64,000 bases of DNA from NCBI GenBank assembly GCA_022496805.1, contig CM040103.1:2808001-2872000 (forward strand), written 5' to 3'. The DNA is from Pohlia nutans (lineage: Eukaryota; Streptophyta; Bryopsida; Bryales; Mniaceae). Made by a program: the position numbers and the translations under genes. Under the pieces are notes generated by a model. That model saw only the letters and a program-made list of their open reading frames with translations. It did not search any database and was not told the DNA's origin. Shown one piece after another: positions 49,740 to 60,292 of the stretch (position 1 is its first letter; the number at the start of each line of letters is the position of its first letter).

Positions 49740-52690
49740 AAAAATAATTTCGGAGTGCTTAGGGAAAAAATTGGCTGCTCGGAGAAAAGACAACTATCCG
49801 ATCGAATTACTATGCAACCCAAACCATGGTGGAGCCCACAATCATGAAACCATGCTCCATCGTAGGTTGCCGAGTTCGAACTGTGGATCTCTTATCTCCA
49901 AACCTTGGCATACAAGCCTTGATGCAAGTCAAATTTTCTTTCTAAACATTATGAATGAATGTAACCATTTGCAAATTTTCTGCCATGTAAAAACAAAATT
50001 CCAATTCTTTTTTTCACTTCACCATGCAGGATTTTTATTGTATCTAAAATTTCCCAAAAATTTGAATTTTTTTTGGGCAAAAATTGCAAAGGCTGTGAGC
50101 TGTTTTTTATTTTTTGGTGGACTTTTGATGTTTTGAGAAATGTAAAAAAGCTTCTTTTCCAAAAAAAAATTGCACCTCATCATTCAAGAAATTTTCTATA
50201 ATTGGAAAGAATTTTTTTTAATTGAATTTTTATTTGTGCTCAAATTGGGAAGGTCAAATTGAGTTTGAAGAAAGTTTGATTTCAAACTCAATTTAACCCA
50301 TACTGCTTTGAGAGATTATTTTTAGATCAATGCCCCCTTTTATGAGTTGCCCAAGACTAAAACATTAAAAATTTGTTGGAATTATAATTATTTTCTAATA
50401 GGAAATCAAGTATAATTTTGAATCCAATTTGAATCATGACAATTCAAGTTAAACTCCACGAAGAAGAACTTTTTTAAAAACACATTTTTGTGTGTTACAA
50501 TTTTTTTTGTTTCAAAAAATTAATGTTCTTCCTAGTACATCTATTTTGTTTTTCTTCTATGACGAAAAGTACAATTATAATCAGTAATACCAAATTTTGA
50601 ATCCTAAAATAATAAAAATGTAATTTTATTGAATTCTAATGTTAATTGCTTCAAAATTCTATAATGAAGATCTAAAAATATTTTGGAAACTTAGATTGTA
50701 AGGATATTTTAAAGAAGATTCTAAGATTATTCTTGAAGATTCCAAAATATTAATATAAACTATTTTGAAAAATGCTAGAAGATTCCAAAATATTCCATTT
50801 TGCAATATTAAAATATTTTAAAAACATTCTATCAAATATTTTTTTGAAATTTTCCCAAGGTTGGCGTTTATGTCCAAATCATTATTACTGTGATCAAATA
50901 TATGGTCTTCATTTGTAGTTCTTTTTCAGCAAAGCTCATTTTCTTCATAAAAGAGTTGTCCATTCTCAAAAATCACACTTGACTTTCTAATTATCTCAAT
51001 GTAAAGTTTGGCTTCTAAGACCTTCTGAATGGTTGTTATAAATGAGTTGGTACTCATGGTTCGTTTTTCATTTGATGGAAACAAACATTTTTTGCTTCGA
51101 TCCAAGATTCAATTTTGTTTTCAATCTCATACCGGTTTACCACTATCCATCTATTTTCAATACTATTACAATGTGTCCATTGCGATTTCGAAACCCTAAA
51201 AAGCCACTTTTCTTTCAAATGAGGTAGAATGAATCTGACAACCCGGGTTTCTATAGAGCTCTCGCGGTTGGATGCCTCTTCATCTTAGGTCGCTCCTTGC
51301 GTCAAGATACTCGATGTGTCTAATAGTTTGTTGACTAAGTTTTTTAGTTCTTGAATCTTCCCGGGTTCTAAAGGTAGGCTACAGACTTTAGCTCCAATAA
51401 ATTGTAGACAAGCCTCATTTATAAATGTTTTTTTTTTTTTTTTTTTTTTTTTTTCCAGCTAGTCGATTGTTGTCCATTTGAATCCTTTTATGATTTGATC
51501 GCTTAACTGAGCGTTTTTTGAAGTGCATCTACATCATGAATTTCAGACCCCACTGATTCTGCACGATTTCAGTGCGTTCATCGTTAAACACTGATTCCGC
51601 ACGTCATACGTGCATTCATAAGTGTCGTTATGGTACGGAAGTGACATGCATTACTAAGATGTCGATGCAGTGTCTTTTCAATGATTATCAAAAAAGTGTT
51701 GTTTCTGCACGAAAGTCGTGCTTGACGAAATCCGTGCGTTAATCGTGTATCTACATTACATGGCTAATAAGACACAGATAATATGTGATTGCTTTGAATG
51801 CAGATTTAGTATCGTATACGTATCATATCAACGCCTTTTATTACATTCGTGCGATTTCAGCATCTATCAGAATGCAAATTATTTTCGTACGACATCTGTG
51901 TACAATATTTTAATAATTTTTGGAATCTTTTGGAATCTTTTGGAATCTTTGAAAATATTTTATATTATTTTGGAATATGTTGGAATATTCCAAAATATTC
52001 TTTAAATTATACTTACGGTTTATTTTCCCAAAACATTTTAGATCTCCATTTATAGAGTTTAGAAGCAATGCCCATTAAAATTTCAAAGAAATAACATTTT
52101 ATATTTTTAGTATTCAAATTTGGTATTATTGGTTATCATTGTACTTTTCATTATAGGAGCAAAAAAAAATAGCTCACAACCACCACGATTTTGGCAAAAA
52201 ATTAAAAAATTAAAAATATTATGAAAAAAATCCTAGATATAGAAAAAGTCCTGCATAATGTAGTACCCCAAAAAAATTGGAAAAAAAGTTTTTTTCACAT
52301 AGTTAAAAACATTCAAAATCCGCTGAAAAAAAAACAGCTCACAGCCATGATCTGCCATCACAATTTTGGCCAAAAAAAAAAAACTCAAAATATTCTGAAA
52401 AAATTTGTAGATGTAGGAAAAGCCTTGCATGTTGTAGTGCAAAAAAAAATTGAAAAAAGAATTATAGACACATGGCAAAAAATTGCCAATGGTTTCATTA
52501 TTTTATAATTACCAAAAGAGTTCCATTCTATGCATGAAGAGTTTGAGGTGGTTTGGTGGTTTGGAGCTTGGTTGGCAACCGGAAGGTCGTGAGTTCAAAT
52601 CCCACCATCAGCAATAGAGCTTGGGAAGCCATGGCGGGCCCCACCGTGGGTTCGGGCAATTTCCGTGTAGTTGAAGTGGGTAGCGAGGAA
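49740..52690. repeat. Large inverted pair: 49,740-50,830 versus 51,900-52,690
   Basis: The left part (CCATGGTGGAGCCC; TGTGAGCTGTTTTTTATT; AAAGTACAATTATAATCA) finds inverted counterparts in the right part (GGGCCCCACCGTGG; AAAAAACAGCTCACAG; GGTTATCATTGTACTTTT). The pair is diverged. The right copy ends with a tRNA-like head: GGTTTGGTGGTTTGGAGC at about 52,550 and GAGTTCAAATCCC at about 52,591. Confidence 0.5.
50831..51372 (+). repeat. Left arm of a ~540-bp inverted repeat
   Basis: It is the reverse complement of 55,502-56,043 over its length with few differences. Shared phrases include TTTCCCAAGGTTGGCGTTTA, CTCGCGGTTGGATGCCTCTT and GACTAAGTTTTTTAGTTCTT. The match stops just after TTCCCGGGTT. 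It bounds the decayed replication-gene block. Confidence 0.9.
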
Positions 52691-53093
52691 AATAATTACT
52701 TTATATTTTTTAATTATTTTATTTTATTTTATATTTTTTAATAATATTATTTTGATCAAATTTAGATATAGAAAGAAAATAAAATCTAGATATAGAAAAG
52801 ATGATGTCGCTCAAAAAACGCACTGAATCAGTGTAGTTTTAAAGACGATTAAAACACAACATTTGACGACTATAAAAAGTGCTAAATTCATACGTTTTCA
52901 ATAGATGTATCAATCGTGTCGAATCAGTACTATATCCGCTTGTACGAACATCGTGTCATATCAGTGTAGTTGCGATGAATGACGCAACGATGCAGAATCA
53001 GTGCGAAAACTGTACGAACCCTTGAAATATCGAAAATCGCACTGAAATCGTGCAGAATCAGTGGGGTCCAAAATTCCTGATGTAGGCAGGGCA
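51524..53093. mobile_element. 1.57-kb terminal-inverted-repeat element
   Basis: The inverted ends include GACCCCACTGATTCTGCACG and its complement near 53,051-53,070, with CATCTACATCA against TGATGTAG. It contains one copy of the 49,740-50,830 repeat and carries no transposase-like frame. It lies between the left arm and the primase-like remnant. Confidence 0.65.
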
Positions 53094-53099
53094 TTAAAG

Positions 53100-55190
53100 G
53101 TTCTAGGGGCGTAATTCAAGTCTTTCAAGAGCATCTAGTAAACGTGCTTTCTGTTCGGACCCATGATAATTATACGTTTTGAACTTTGTGTGTTTTTAAA
53201 CACTTCAATAGGCATTCCGCATAGACTTAGGCATGCTTAGCTTGCATTGAAGACTTGAGACAGAAAGTGTAATCCTTTACGCGGGGTGGTTTTGACCACC
53301 CAATTGAATTTGTCATTATGTGCCATCCCAACAAGGTAATTTAAAACGGCGTGGGTGTGTTTTGGGTTATCAACGACAATGATCACCACGTTCACCGGAA
53401 GCGTTTTGGTCTCAACGGCAATTGTATTAAAGTCGTCTTTAAATTATAATTGACTGTCTTGGATTAGGATCTCTAGAATTTTGAGCGTTAACTGGGTCCC
53501 GTCTCGCATCACCCGTCGTTTCTCTTGTTGAAAATAAAGCTCCACTCCATTTGTCAAAAGATCTCGTAGTATGTTATACTTTGTTATCTGATGCCCTTTG
53601 TCATCAGTAACAGTGTGTTCTTGCTTGATTTGGCCTTGTGATGTTTATCCCCCAATGTTGTAAACGTTATTTGGATCAAAATAGTAATGACTACAGTGCG
53701 TTGTGTGTCGTTTTTCCAATGGTTTCATGGTTGAAAATGTCCTTAGAGAATATGAATTTTGTATGAGTTCTTTGTCTGTAAATGGTTTAGACAAATGAGT
53801 CGTAAAGGGTTCTTCGGTAATTGAAGGAAAACTTGGTTCAGGTCTTGTCAATCACACGAAAGAGAGCAATCACAAACAATTCATCGCTTGTTTCGCCGTG
53901 TTTTTTTTTTTGTTTTTTTTCCATTATTGGTCATTGCTTTTTCATCAAATGCTAGCTTTTGTAGCATTTTGAGCGCTCTTGAAGCTAATATTTGATGAAG
54001 ATTGTTCAAATCCTTGTCAATTTGGACCTCGTCGTCAGTTCCAGATTAAAAAAGTACGTCTTTGTGTTTATTTTTTTCACTAGTATAGGTAATGTTTTAT
54101 CTTGGAAACTTAATTTTAACAAACTCAAAAAACAATATTTGTTAAGTACGGGCAATTTTTTTAAAATCATACAAGCACGGTAATAGGAATAATTATCTTC
54201 AAATGACTTTTGAACAACCTCTTTGGAATCTAAATTGTTTTGGGTCCACTCCTGGGCGGCTGGCTCCAATACTTCTTGACAATGCTCAAACAGAGGGGGG
54301 GGGGGGGGGTTGCCACCTTCGCCATCGGCGCTAATTCTAGGAGAAGATACTCTCGGTTCAAGATTTTAAAGGTTTTAAAATTCATATAATTATCTTGTTT
54401 TATTTTTTCATGGCTATTTTGGAGTCCACGTCAATTGACATCGAATCTTAACTATTTTCAATCCATTATATATACCTTGCCCCACTCGGCGGCAAACAAA
54501 AATGCCATGCGCTCGAATTGCATGTTAAGTCCATGAGTAAGATGAGGACTTTGAAGCTCTGGACTGCTTTTTAGTGATTTAGTCATTGGTGTGGCATACT
54601 CAGGTTCTACAGCTATAGAGGACGCAAGTGAAATTCTGAGACTCTTTTGTGAAATCTCGGAGTTTAGTTGATCGTCCAAAACCAAGGATAAGGGTTTGAC
54701 TTTAGGTTTATAGTAAAAACCGCAGTCGGGCTCGACTCGGGTAGATGATTCCCAATCCTCTTGCGAGGGCTAGATTAATTTATGAGCCCTTGCTTGGTTT
54801 TGTGTTTTTATGGCATTGTTGTATCTTTGCGCTTAGCCAAGAGCTCCTAATTTTGAACACTTACAACCCTATAAACTATTGTTTGCGCAAAATTTAGGAT
54901 CGTATCGGCACTACAGAGGTCACCATCTTGATCCCAATTTCGTGGAGAGGGTTCAAAGAGTCGACTCGGATCCAAGGTGAACGTTAATGAAAAGCCCCAT
55001 TCGCCCATACTTGAACCCCTTTAAATATGACTTGTATCCCGAGTAAAGAGCTTGTCTGCGGGGATATATAAGGGCGCGGCTAAAGTAATTTGGTCCGAAG
55101 AATCGATTAAACGTTCAACATGATAATCAGTTAAAAGATTTTCAATTAGATTTTTTGTACTTTAACTGTAGAATTGTGTAGAATAGTAGG
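53100..55190 (-). pseudogene. Decayed AEP-type primase-polymerase (replicon remnant)
   Basis: Read on the minus strand from about 55,190 downward, coding-like text continues through several frames broken by stops and frameshifts; open pieces lie at 54,685-54,458, 54,269-54,006 and 53,851-53,645. Near its end three blocks follow in the order seen in archaeo-eukaryotic primase (PrimPol) domains: a hydrophobic strand ending in an acidic site (VVIIVVDNPKH, about 53,389-53,358), a Thr-Pro-rich His motif (KTTPRKGLH, about 53,293-53,267) and a GPNRK-type loop (53,161-53,138). In live enzymes these form the active site; here the second acidic residue of motif I reads Asn. Such domains are often fused to SF3 helicases in plasmids and viruses, and a helicase remnant lies at 56,110-56,855. 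It is not functional as it stands. The AEP call rests on motif order, not on a search. Confidence 0.55.
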
Positions 55191-55501
55191 TGGGGGTAAG
55201 CGTGGAGTAGGTAGTTTCAAACAAGACTTATCTAGAAAATCCAAACCGGAATTAGAATGGATTGGGTAAAACCTGCTGAAAGACGCAACCAATAGCACAT
55301 ATGGGCCCTTTCAGATTCTAGAGGGCCGCAGGAAACAAAGGAAGCGCCAAGCAATCCAATGAAAAGAACTACTACAAGAGTTAGGGCTTTTAGCTTTTAA
55401 CAGATTCTATACAAAAAAGGGTTGTGGACGTTAGAAAAAAATACCTGGTTCTGAAGAGGCTAGCGCTCTGGCCCGTGAAAATGATCTCTAGAATCTTTTG
55501 A

Positions 55502-56043
55502 ACCCGGGAAGATTCAAGAACTAAAAAACTTAGTCAACAAACTATTACACACATTGAGTACCTTGACGCGAGGAGTGACCTAAGATGAAGAGGCATCCAA
55601 CCGCGAGAGCTCCATAGAAACCCAGGTTGTCAGACTCATTCTACCTCATTTGAAAGAAAAGTGGCTTTTTAGGGTTTCGAAATCGCAATGGACACATTAT
55701 AACAGTATTGAAAATAGATGATAGATGGATAGTGGCAAACCGTTATGAGATTGAAAACAAAATTGAATCTTGGATCGAAGCAAAAAATGTTTGTTTCCAT
55801 CAAATGAAAAACGAACCATGAGTACCAGCTCATTTATGACAACCATTCAGAAGGTCTTAGAAGCCAAGCTTTACATTGAGATAATTAGAAAGCCAAGCCT
55901 GATTTTTGAGAATATACAACTCTTTTATGAAGGAAACGAACTTTGCTTAAAAAGAACCACAAATGAGACCATATATTTGATCACAGTAATATCAATTTAG
56001 ACATAAACGCCAACCTTGGGAAAATTTCAAAAAAAAAATTGAT
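55502..56043 (+). repeat. Right arm of the ~540-bp inverted repeat
   Basis: It pairs with 50,831-51,372. An open frame at 55,770-56,000 within it has helical, charged text; the phrase FENIQLFYEGNELCLKRTTN could be part of the linker region of a primase-helicase, but this is weak. The arm leads directly into the SF3 helicase remnant. Confidence 0.85.
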
Positions 56044-56109
56044 GGAACCTCAAGAAGATAAATAGCCACGAGGCAATTGGGGTGGAATGAAAGAATAGAG
56101 ACCGTACGG

Positions 56110-56855
56110 AAGAAGTATTTTTGGAGACTGTAATTATTACGGGGAATAAGATTTGGCAATGAGATGAAGACACATCAGGCTATCGACGGAGAGTTATACA
56201 AACAGATAGGGTTGCACCTGAAATGGATCCAACATTGGGTGAGAAACTCAAAGCAGAGATTTCTGGCCTGCTTGTATGGGCACTCGAGGTTTTGGATCAA
56301 CTAACTCAACTGAGTGGGCAGGACTAGGAGATCAACAAAGTGTCCACATGAGAAGGTTTAGATCTATTTGGATTAAAGGAATGACTAAGCACGAGCCTTT
56401 ATATAAGCGCCAAAGAAAACACGGCTTTAGCCGCAACTACACAACCTAAGCCACAAAGTCTATATGAATTTTGTTTGAATCACGCGGAACATTATAATTT
56501 AGAAAAAATTACTTCTAAAAAATTTGGAGGAATGCTCGTTGAATATCTAAAGGGCCTTAGATATAAACAGGTAGCGCCCCAACAAAAAGAAAATGGGCAA
56601 TTTATAAAAGGGATAACTCTTACTAAAGGCAAAGGTACCACACCTATTAAAAGAACCTCATTGCCGATCCTAGCTTTACTAAAGACAATTGATCCCTGGA
56701 AAGGATTTGAAGACGACTTGATTCAATATAAAATCGATGAAGATGAAAGGTGGTCTAGAGAAGTCAAAGTATCCGAAGAATTAGTAAATCTAAGGGATCC
56801 AGAGGAAGGGGATTTAATAAAAATATTAATTAAAAAAATATGGAGGAGAGCATAA
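56110..56855 (+). pseudogene. SF3 (D5/P4-type) primase-helicase, C-terminal remnant
   Basis: The plus-strand text reads ETVIITGNKIW (about 56,123-56,156), resembling SF3 motif C with its conserved Asn. After one stop comes an acidic turn with an RRR cluster, then GEKLKAEISGLLVWAL (about 56,241-56,287), the characteristic helicase C-terminal element of D5/P4-type primase-helicases (E..G.L.WAL). After a further break, an open frame at 56,475-56,855 starts at a winged-helix-like stretch (ITSKKFGGMLVEYL). Walker A and B are not present: the segment that should hold them lies between the arm (ends 56,043) and 56,110 and is missing. SF3 enzymes are replicative helicases of plasmids, phages and large DNA viruses. 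The stops and the missing ATPase core make this a clear pseudogene. The SF3 call is firmer than the AEP call. Confidence 0.72.
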
Positions 56856-56873
56856 TCATGCATGAAACCTCAG

Positions 56874-56876
<3 letters not shown>

Positions 56877-56925
<49 letters not shown>
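56877..56925 (+). repeat. Poly(A) tract, about 47 bases
   Basis: A nearly uninterrupted A run lies between the helicase and polymerase remnants. Confidence 0.95.
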
Positions 56926-56927
<2 letters not shown>

Positions 56928-57002
56928 GCAATCCCAAAACCAAATAAAAATCCTAGAAGATGCTGAAGGGACAAAAATGAAAAAGCTAAAGCCTCTCCAA
57001 GG

Positions 57003-58615
57003 TTGAACAGAAAAAGACAGAATAGAGCGCATGCGTTTGAAGAGTGGGAAGACTCTTTGCCAGATAATTTGAGCTTACCGAAGAATTTACAAAAATCGAC
57101 GTCATTGACCGATGAACCTTATAGCCTAGCAAAAGAATTTGATCTTGGGATCGCAAAGATAGCGTTGGTACAAAAAAAATTAGAGAAAAGTCTCAAAGGA
57201 AATTACAGAGTATTGTTACACCTCGAATAAAATTAAAGACCCGGAGGATTCCTATTATAAGCGCAAATGTCCTATTAATCTTTTATGGCCAGAAACGTAT
57301 CAAAGCTACGCTAGGCTTCAAGGGTATACCTACTCAACGTGGAAGAAGAGTAGAGGGACGATTGGCTCTGCCAAAGAAAACCTTCGTGAAAAGATATTAG
57401 AAAAGTACAAAAAAGACTGCTTACCAAATGATTGGGTCTTTGTAGAAATTGACATGATGGCTCTCCACGTAGGGATTTTTATTGGTTTATCAAGAAAAGA
57501 ACTAGCACTAATAGACTATGTTTGTTATGTAGCAGATAAATTTTGGAAAGAGGCTATGAAAATATGCGGTGATTCCATAAAAAAAAGGCATTAAAACAAA
57601 TTCTTTATTCAGGTTTAAACGGAGCAAAGTGTTTTTCAAAAGTATCGCTCAATAGAACACTAAAGAAAGAAGTATGACAAAAGAAGAGTTAGACAAAAAA
57701 AATAGAACAAGCCAAAGAGAACAAGCTACTATTTCAAGATTTGGTCGGCAAGAAAAAAAAAATCTATTTGTTGAATAGGGTAGAATCCTACAGAGGCAAA
57801 GTAGAAGAAATAAAGTAGCAAAAAAGAAGAAGTAGATACTATGAAGGGTTAATGAGTCTATAGTATTAGCATCCCATAAAGTCATATTTTTAGCCTACTT
57901 AGTGGAAGTAATGATGACAAATAGGTTGGGGATACCGATCAGCTTAGAACACGACAAACACGCAATTCGCTATTTACGCACTTGGCCATATAATCATGCA
58001 CTTGGTCCCCGGAAGCATTAAAAATATTGTCGTAAAAATTTCTCTAAAAAACAACCATTTTTGTCGTTCTTTTTTTTTTCTTTTTTTTTTCTTTTTTTTT
58101 TCTTTTTTTGTCTTTGGTGCGGGCGAAGGATTTGCGGCTGCCACAAGAGGAATGAAAAAAAATAGAAGAAAAAGAAGAAGACAAGAAGGAAGACAAGAAG
58201 GAAAATAAATTGAAGACAAGAAAGAAATAAGATAAATGAAACAAGATAAAGAAAAGATAAAAGAAAAAATAAAATAAAAGATAAAGATAAAAGATAAAGA
58301 TAAGAATAAAAATTAAATTAAATAATTGTTTGTTTACAATGAAAGTAATTGTAGAACGACAAAAATGGTTGTTTTTTAGAGAAATTTTTACACAAAAAAT
58401 TTTAAGCAAGATTTGCTCATGAAATGAACGCACTTGACCAAGTGCATAAATAGCGAATTGCGTGTTGACATAGTCTTATATTTATTTAGAAAGGCCAATA
58501 AAGAACGCTTAAATTTGGTATTAAATGAAAAACTAACAAGAATGACTAAGCATGAAAATCCAGATAGAAGAAAAGCGATAAGTAAAAAACACACATACAT
58601 AACAGTTGGATGAAT
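57003..58615 (+). pseudogene. Decayed family-A-like DNA polymerase, split by a MITE
   Basis: Open pieces: 57,003-57,230, about 57,241-57,594 and about 57,600-57,956; the frame then resumes at about 58,467-58,613, where it ends in a stop. Landmarks occur in family-A order: a TIGSAKENLR stretch where active polymerases have the SS.NLQ loop; FVEIDMMALHVGIF (about 57,439-57,480), with the motif A Asp; KQILYSGLNGAK (about 57,594-57,628), like the motif B/O-helix K...YG; and a motif-C-like SLEHD (about 57,941-57,955). Internal frameshifts occur at an A run (57,579-57,586) and near 57,675. A 510-bp MITE separates motif C from the C-terminal part. Family A includes bacterial Pol I, organelle polymerases, many phage enzymes and the transposon-virus polymerases, which pair with SF3 helicases. 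The unusual motif A wording fits a divergent mobile-element lineage better than the plant organelle enzyme. It is not functional as it stands. Confidence 0.6.
57957..58466. mobile_element. Hairpin MITE inserted in the polymerase remnant
   Basis: The ends CACGCAATTCGCTATTTACG and GCATAAATAGCGAATTGCGTG are inverted copies, and AACAACCATTTTTGTCGTTC near the left finds its complement near 58,340. GACA flanks both sides (57,953-57,956 and 58,467-58,470). The T-rich and A-rich open frames inside are low-complexity artefacts. Confidence 0.8.
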
Positions 58616-60138
58616 AAGTTAAGAACACAACAAATCCCTCGTTAAAAGGAGGGGAGTGGCGAAAGGGGTGTAAATGGTATAGATAAATCCACATATCAAC
58701 TTGTTACCCCAACCACATTCGAGACCACATCACGAGATAAAAGATACATGGAGGGTGTAGATGGTGTAGATAAAACGCCTAAACCATACTACCCCATAAT
58801 TGATAAACGAATATCCAAATTATTCTATTGGATGATCATGAGATTTGGTGCATATGTGTAAATCTCTACACTATCTACAACATATATCTACACCTTTTCT
58901 TCCCGGATCCTGGGACTACCATAAGAAGACTGGTGTTTTGTTCTATCTAAACTAAAACAAAATACCAATCATTTTTCACATCTTCTAAGATTCACTATAG
59001 TGCATCAACTACATCAGACGATTTTTTTGTTGTCTAAAATAAAGTTAAAAAAGGAGTGAAAACGATCATTATAGTGCACAAAACCTCAAAATGTTGTTGA
59101 TTTTTTGGTTGATTTGGTCACCATTGTCTAGTAGTGTATTTTGTAAACAAGTAGGAGATTGTTCTCATACTTTACTGCATCACCGTATTTGGGTATACAT
59201 TTGTATTTGAGTACATGAAATAAACTAGCGCGTTGCTTCTCTCCGCACTACCATTAATAAAATAAAAGATTATGAAATTGAAAGATGTGAAAGGTTAGGT
59301 TACTTTACATAATGGTCTTTGGAAACGAAATGTTATGGGAAGACCATACGAGGATGTGAATGGTTACGTTACATCATATAAAACCCTACCCTAATATATA
59401 TATAAATATATATACACACACACACACACAACCTATAACTGTTGGGAATATACAAGTGGAACCTATAGTCACCAATATAATTTTTTTAAACCAGCCTAAG
59501 ATCGCCACTAGAATTATATGGGCAAATGCATAATGGTTATACATATGGAGCCCAAAAAACATTTAGAAATTAATCATCTAGTGCTAAAGGTAGTTCATCA
59601 CACTTGATGTATTTAGGTTTTTTTTCCTAATGATATTGACAAAAATAGAAAAAATAGAATTAGATTTCAACCATACTAATCCACTTCCAATCCATATGTA
59701 TAGTGGTATACTTTGTTAAAATGACTAGTGCTCTGCTTCACTCCACACCTCTACACCCATTATCTAATTTAGTCCAAATTGGGCTAATAATAAAAGTTTG
59801 GACTAATTATGGAATCAAAAGAAAATCCGTGTCAAAGTAATTGAGATAACTCGTAGTAATTAATTGAGGTAATGTAGGTATAGTGTGGCCTATACTAAAA
59901 AAATTAAATCCAAATTAGTATAAATTGACAATGTCAAATATGAATAAAATATGAATAAAATATCTATTTTTAGTTGTTTGACAAATAAAATATTATAAAC
60001 TAAATATTATTATTATTATTATTATAATTTCTTATTTTATCCTTGAACTAATTTGGATACTAGTACTAGAATTAGTTCAATGATACGAAAAAAAAATTGA
60101 ACTAGTTGTTGGTTTCAGACTAAATATGATAATTAGTG

Positions 60139-60292
60139 CTATAGTGTCCATCCTCGAAAGAGGAGAGTAGTATTGTTCCAATGTCCCTTTGTCCCGTGGG
60201 CATCGGGTCATTGACATTACGAACGGACACTTTATTCACGCCGGCCCATTTCTTTGGGCTGGTGTTTCTATCTATCTATCTATCTATCTATC
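60139..60292 (+). mobile_element. SINE, 5'-truncated copy with perfect target duplication
   Basis: It matches the 3' part of the SINE at 42,965-43,327 (for example GACATTACGAACGGACACTT) and ends in (TATC)n. It is flanked by an exact 12-bp duplication, TGATAATTAGTG, at 60,127-60,138 and 60,293-60,304. Confidence 0.88.

Noticed and set aside
52540..52620. Possible tRNA gene around GGTTTGGTGG and GAGTTCAAATCCC
   Set aside because: The spacing fits a SINE head, and no 7-bp acceptor stem closes the structure.
50831..56043. Calling the inverted arms the ends of a complete Polinton-like element
   Set aside because: The helicase and polymerase remnants extend outside the right arm, and no integrase, capsid or packaging gene was recognised between the arms.
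56475..56855. Reading the plus-strand frame as an intact unknown gene
   Set aside because: Upstream broken frames show it is the tail of the SF3 helicase remnant.
57974..58433. Low-complexity Phe- and Lys-rich open frames
   Set aside because: They come from T- and A-rich tracts inside the hairpin MITE.
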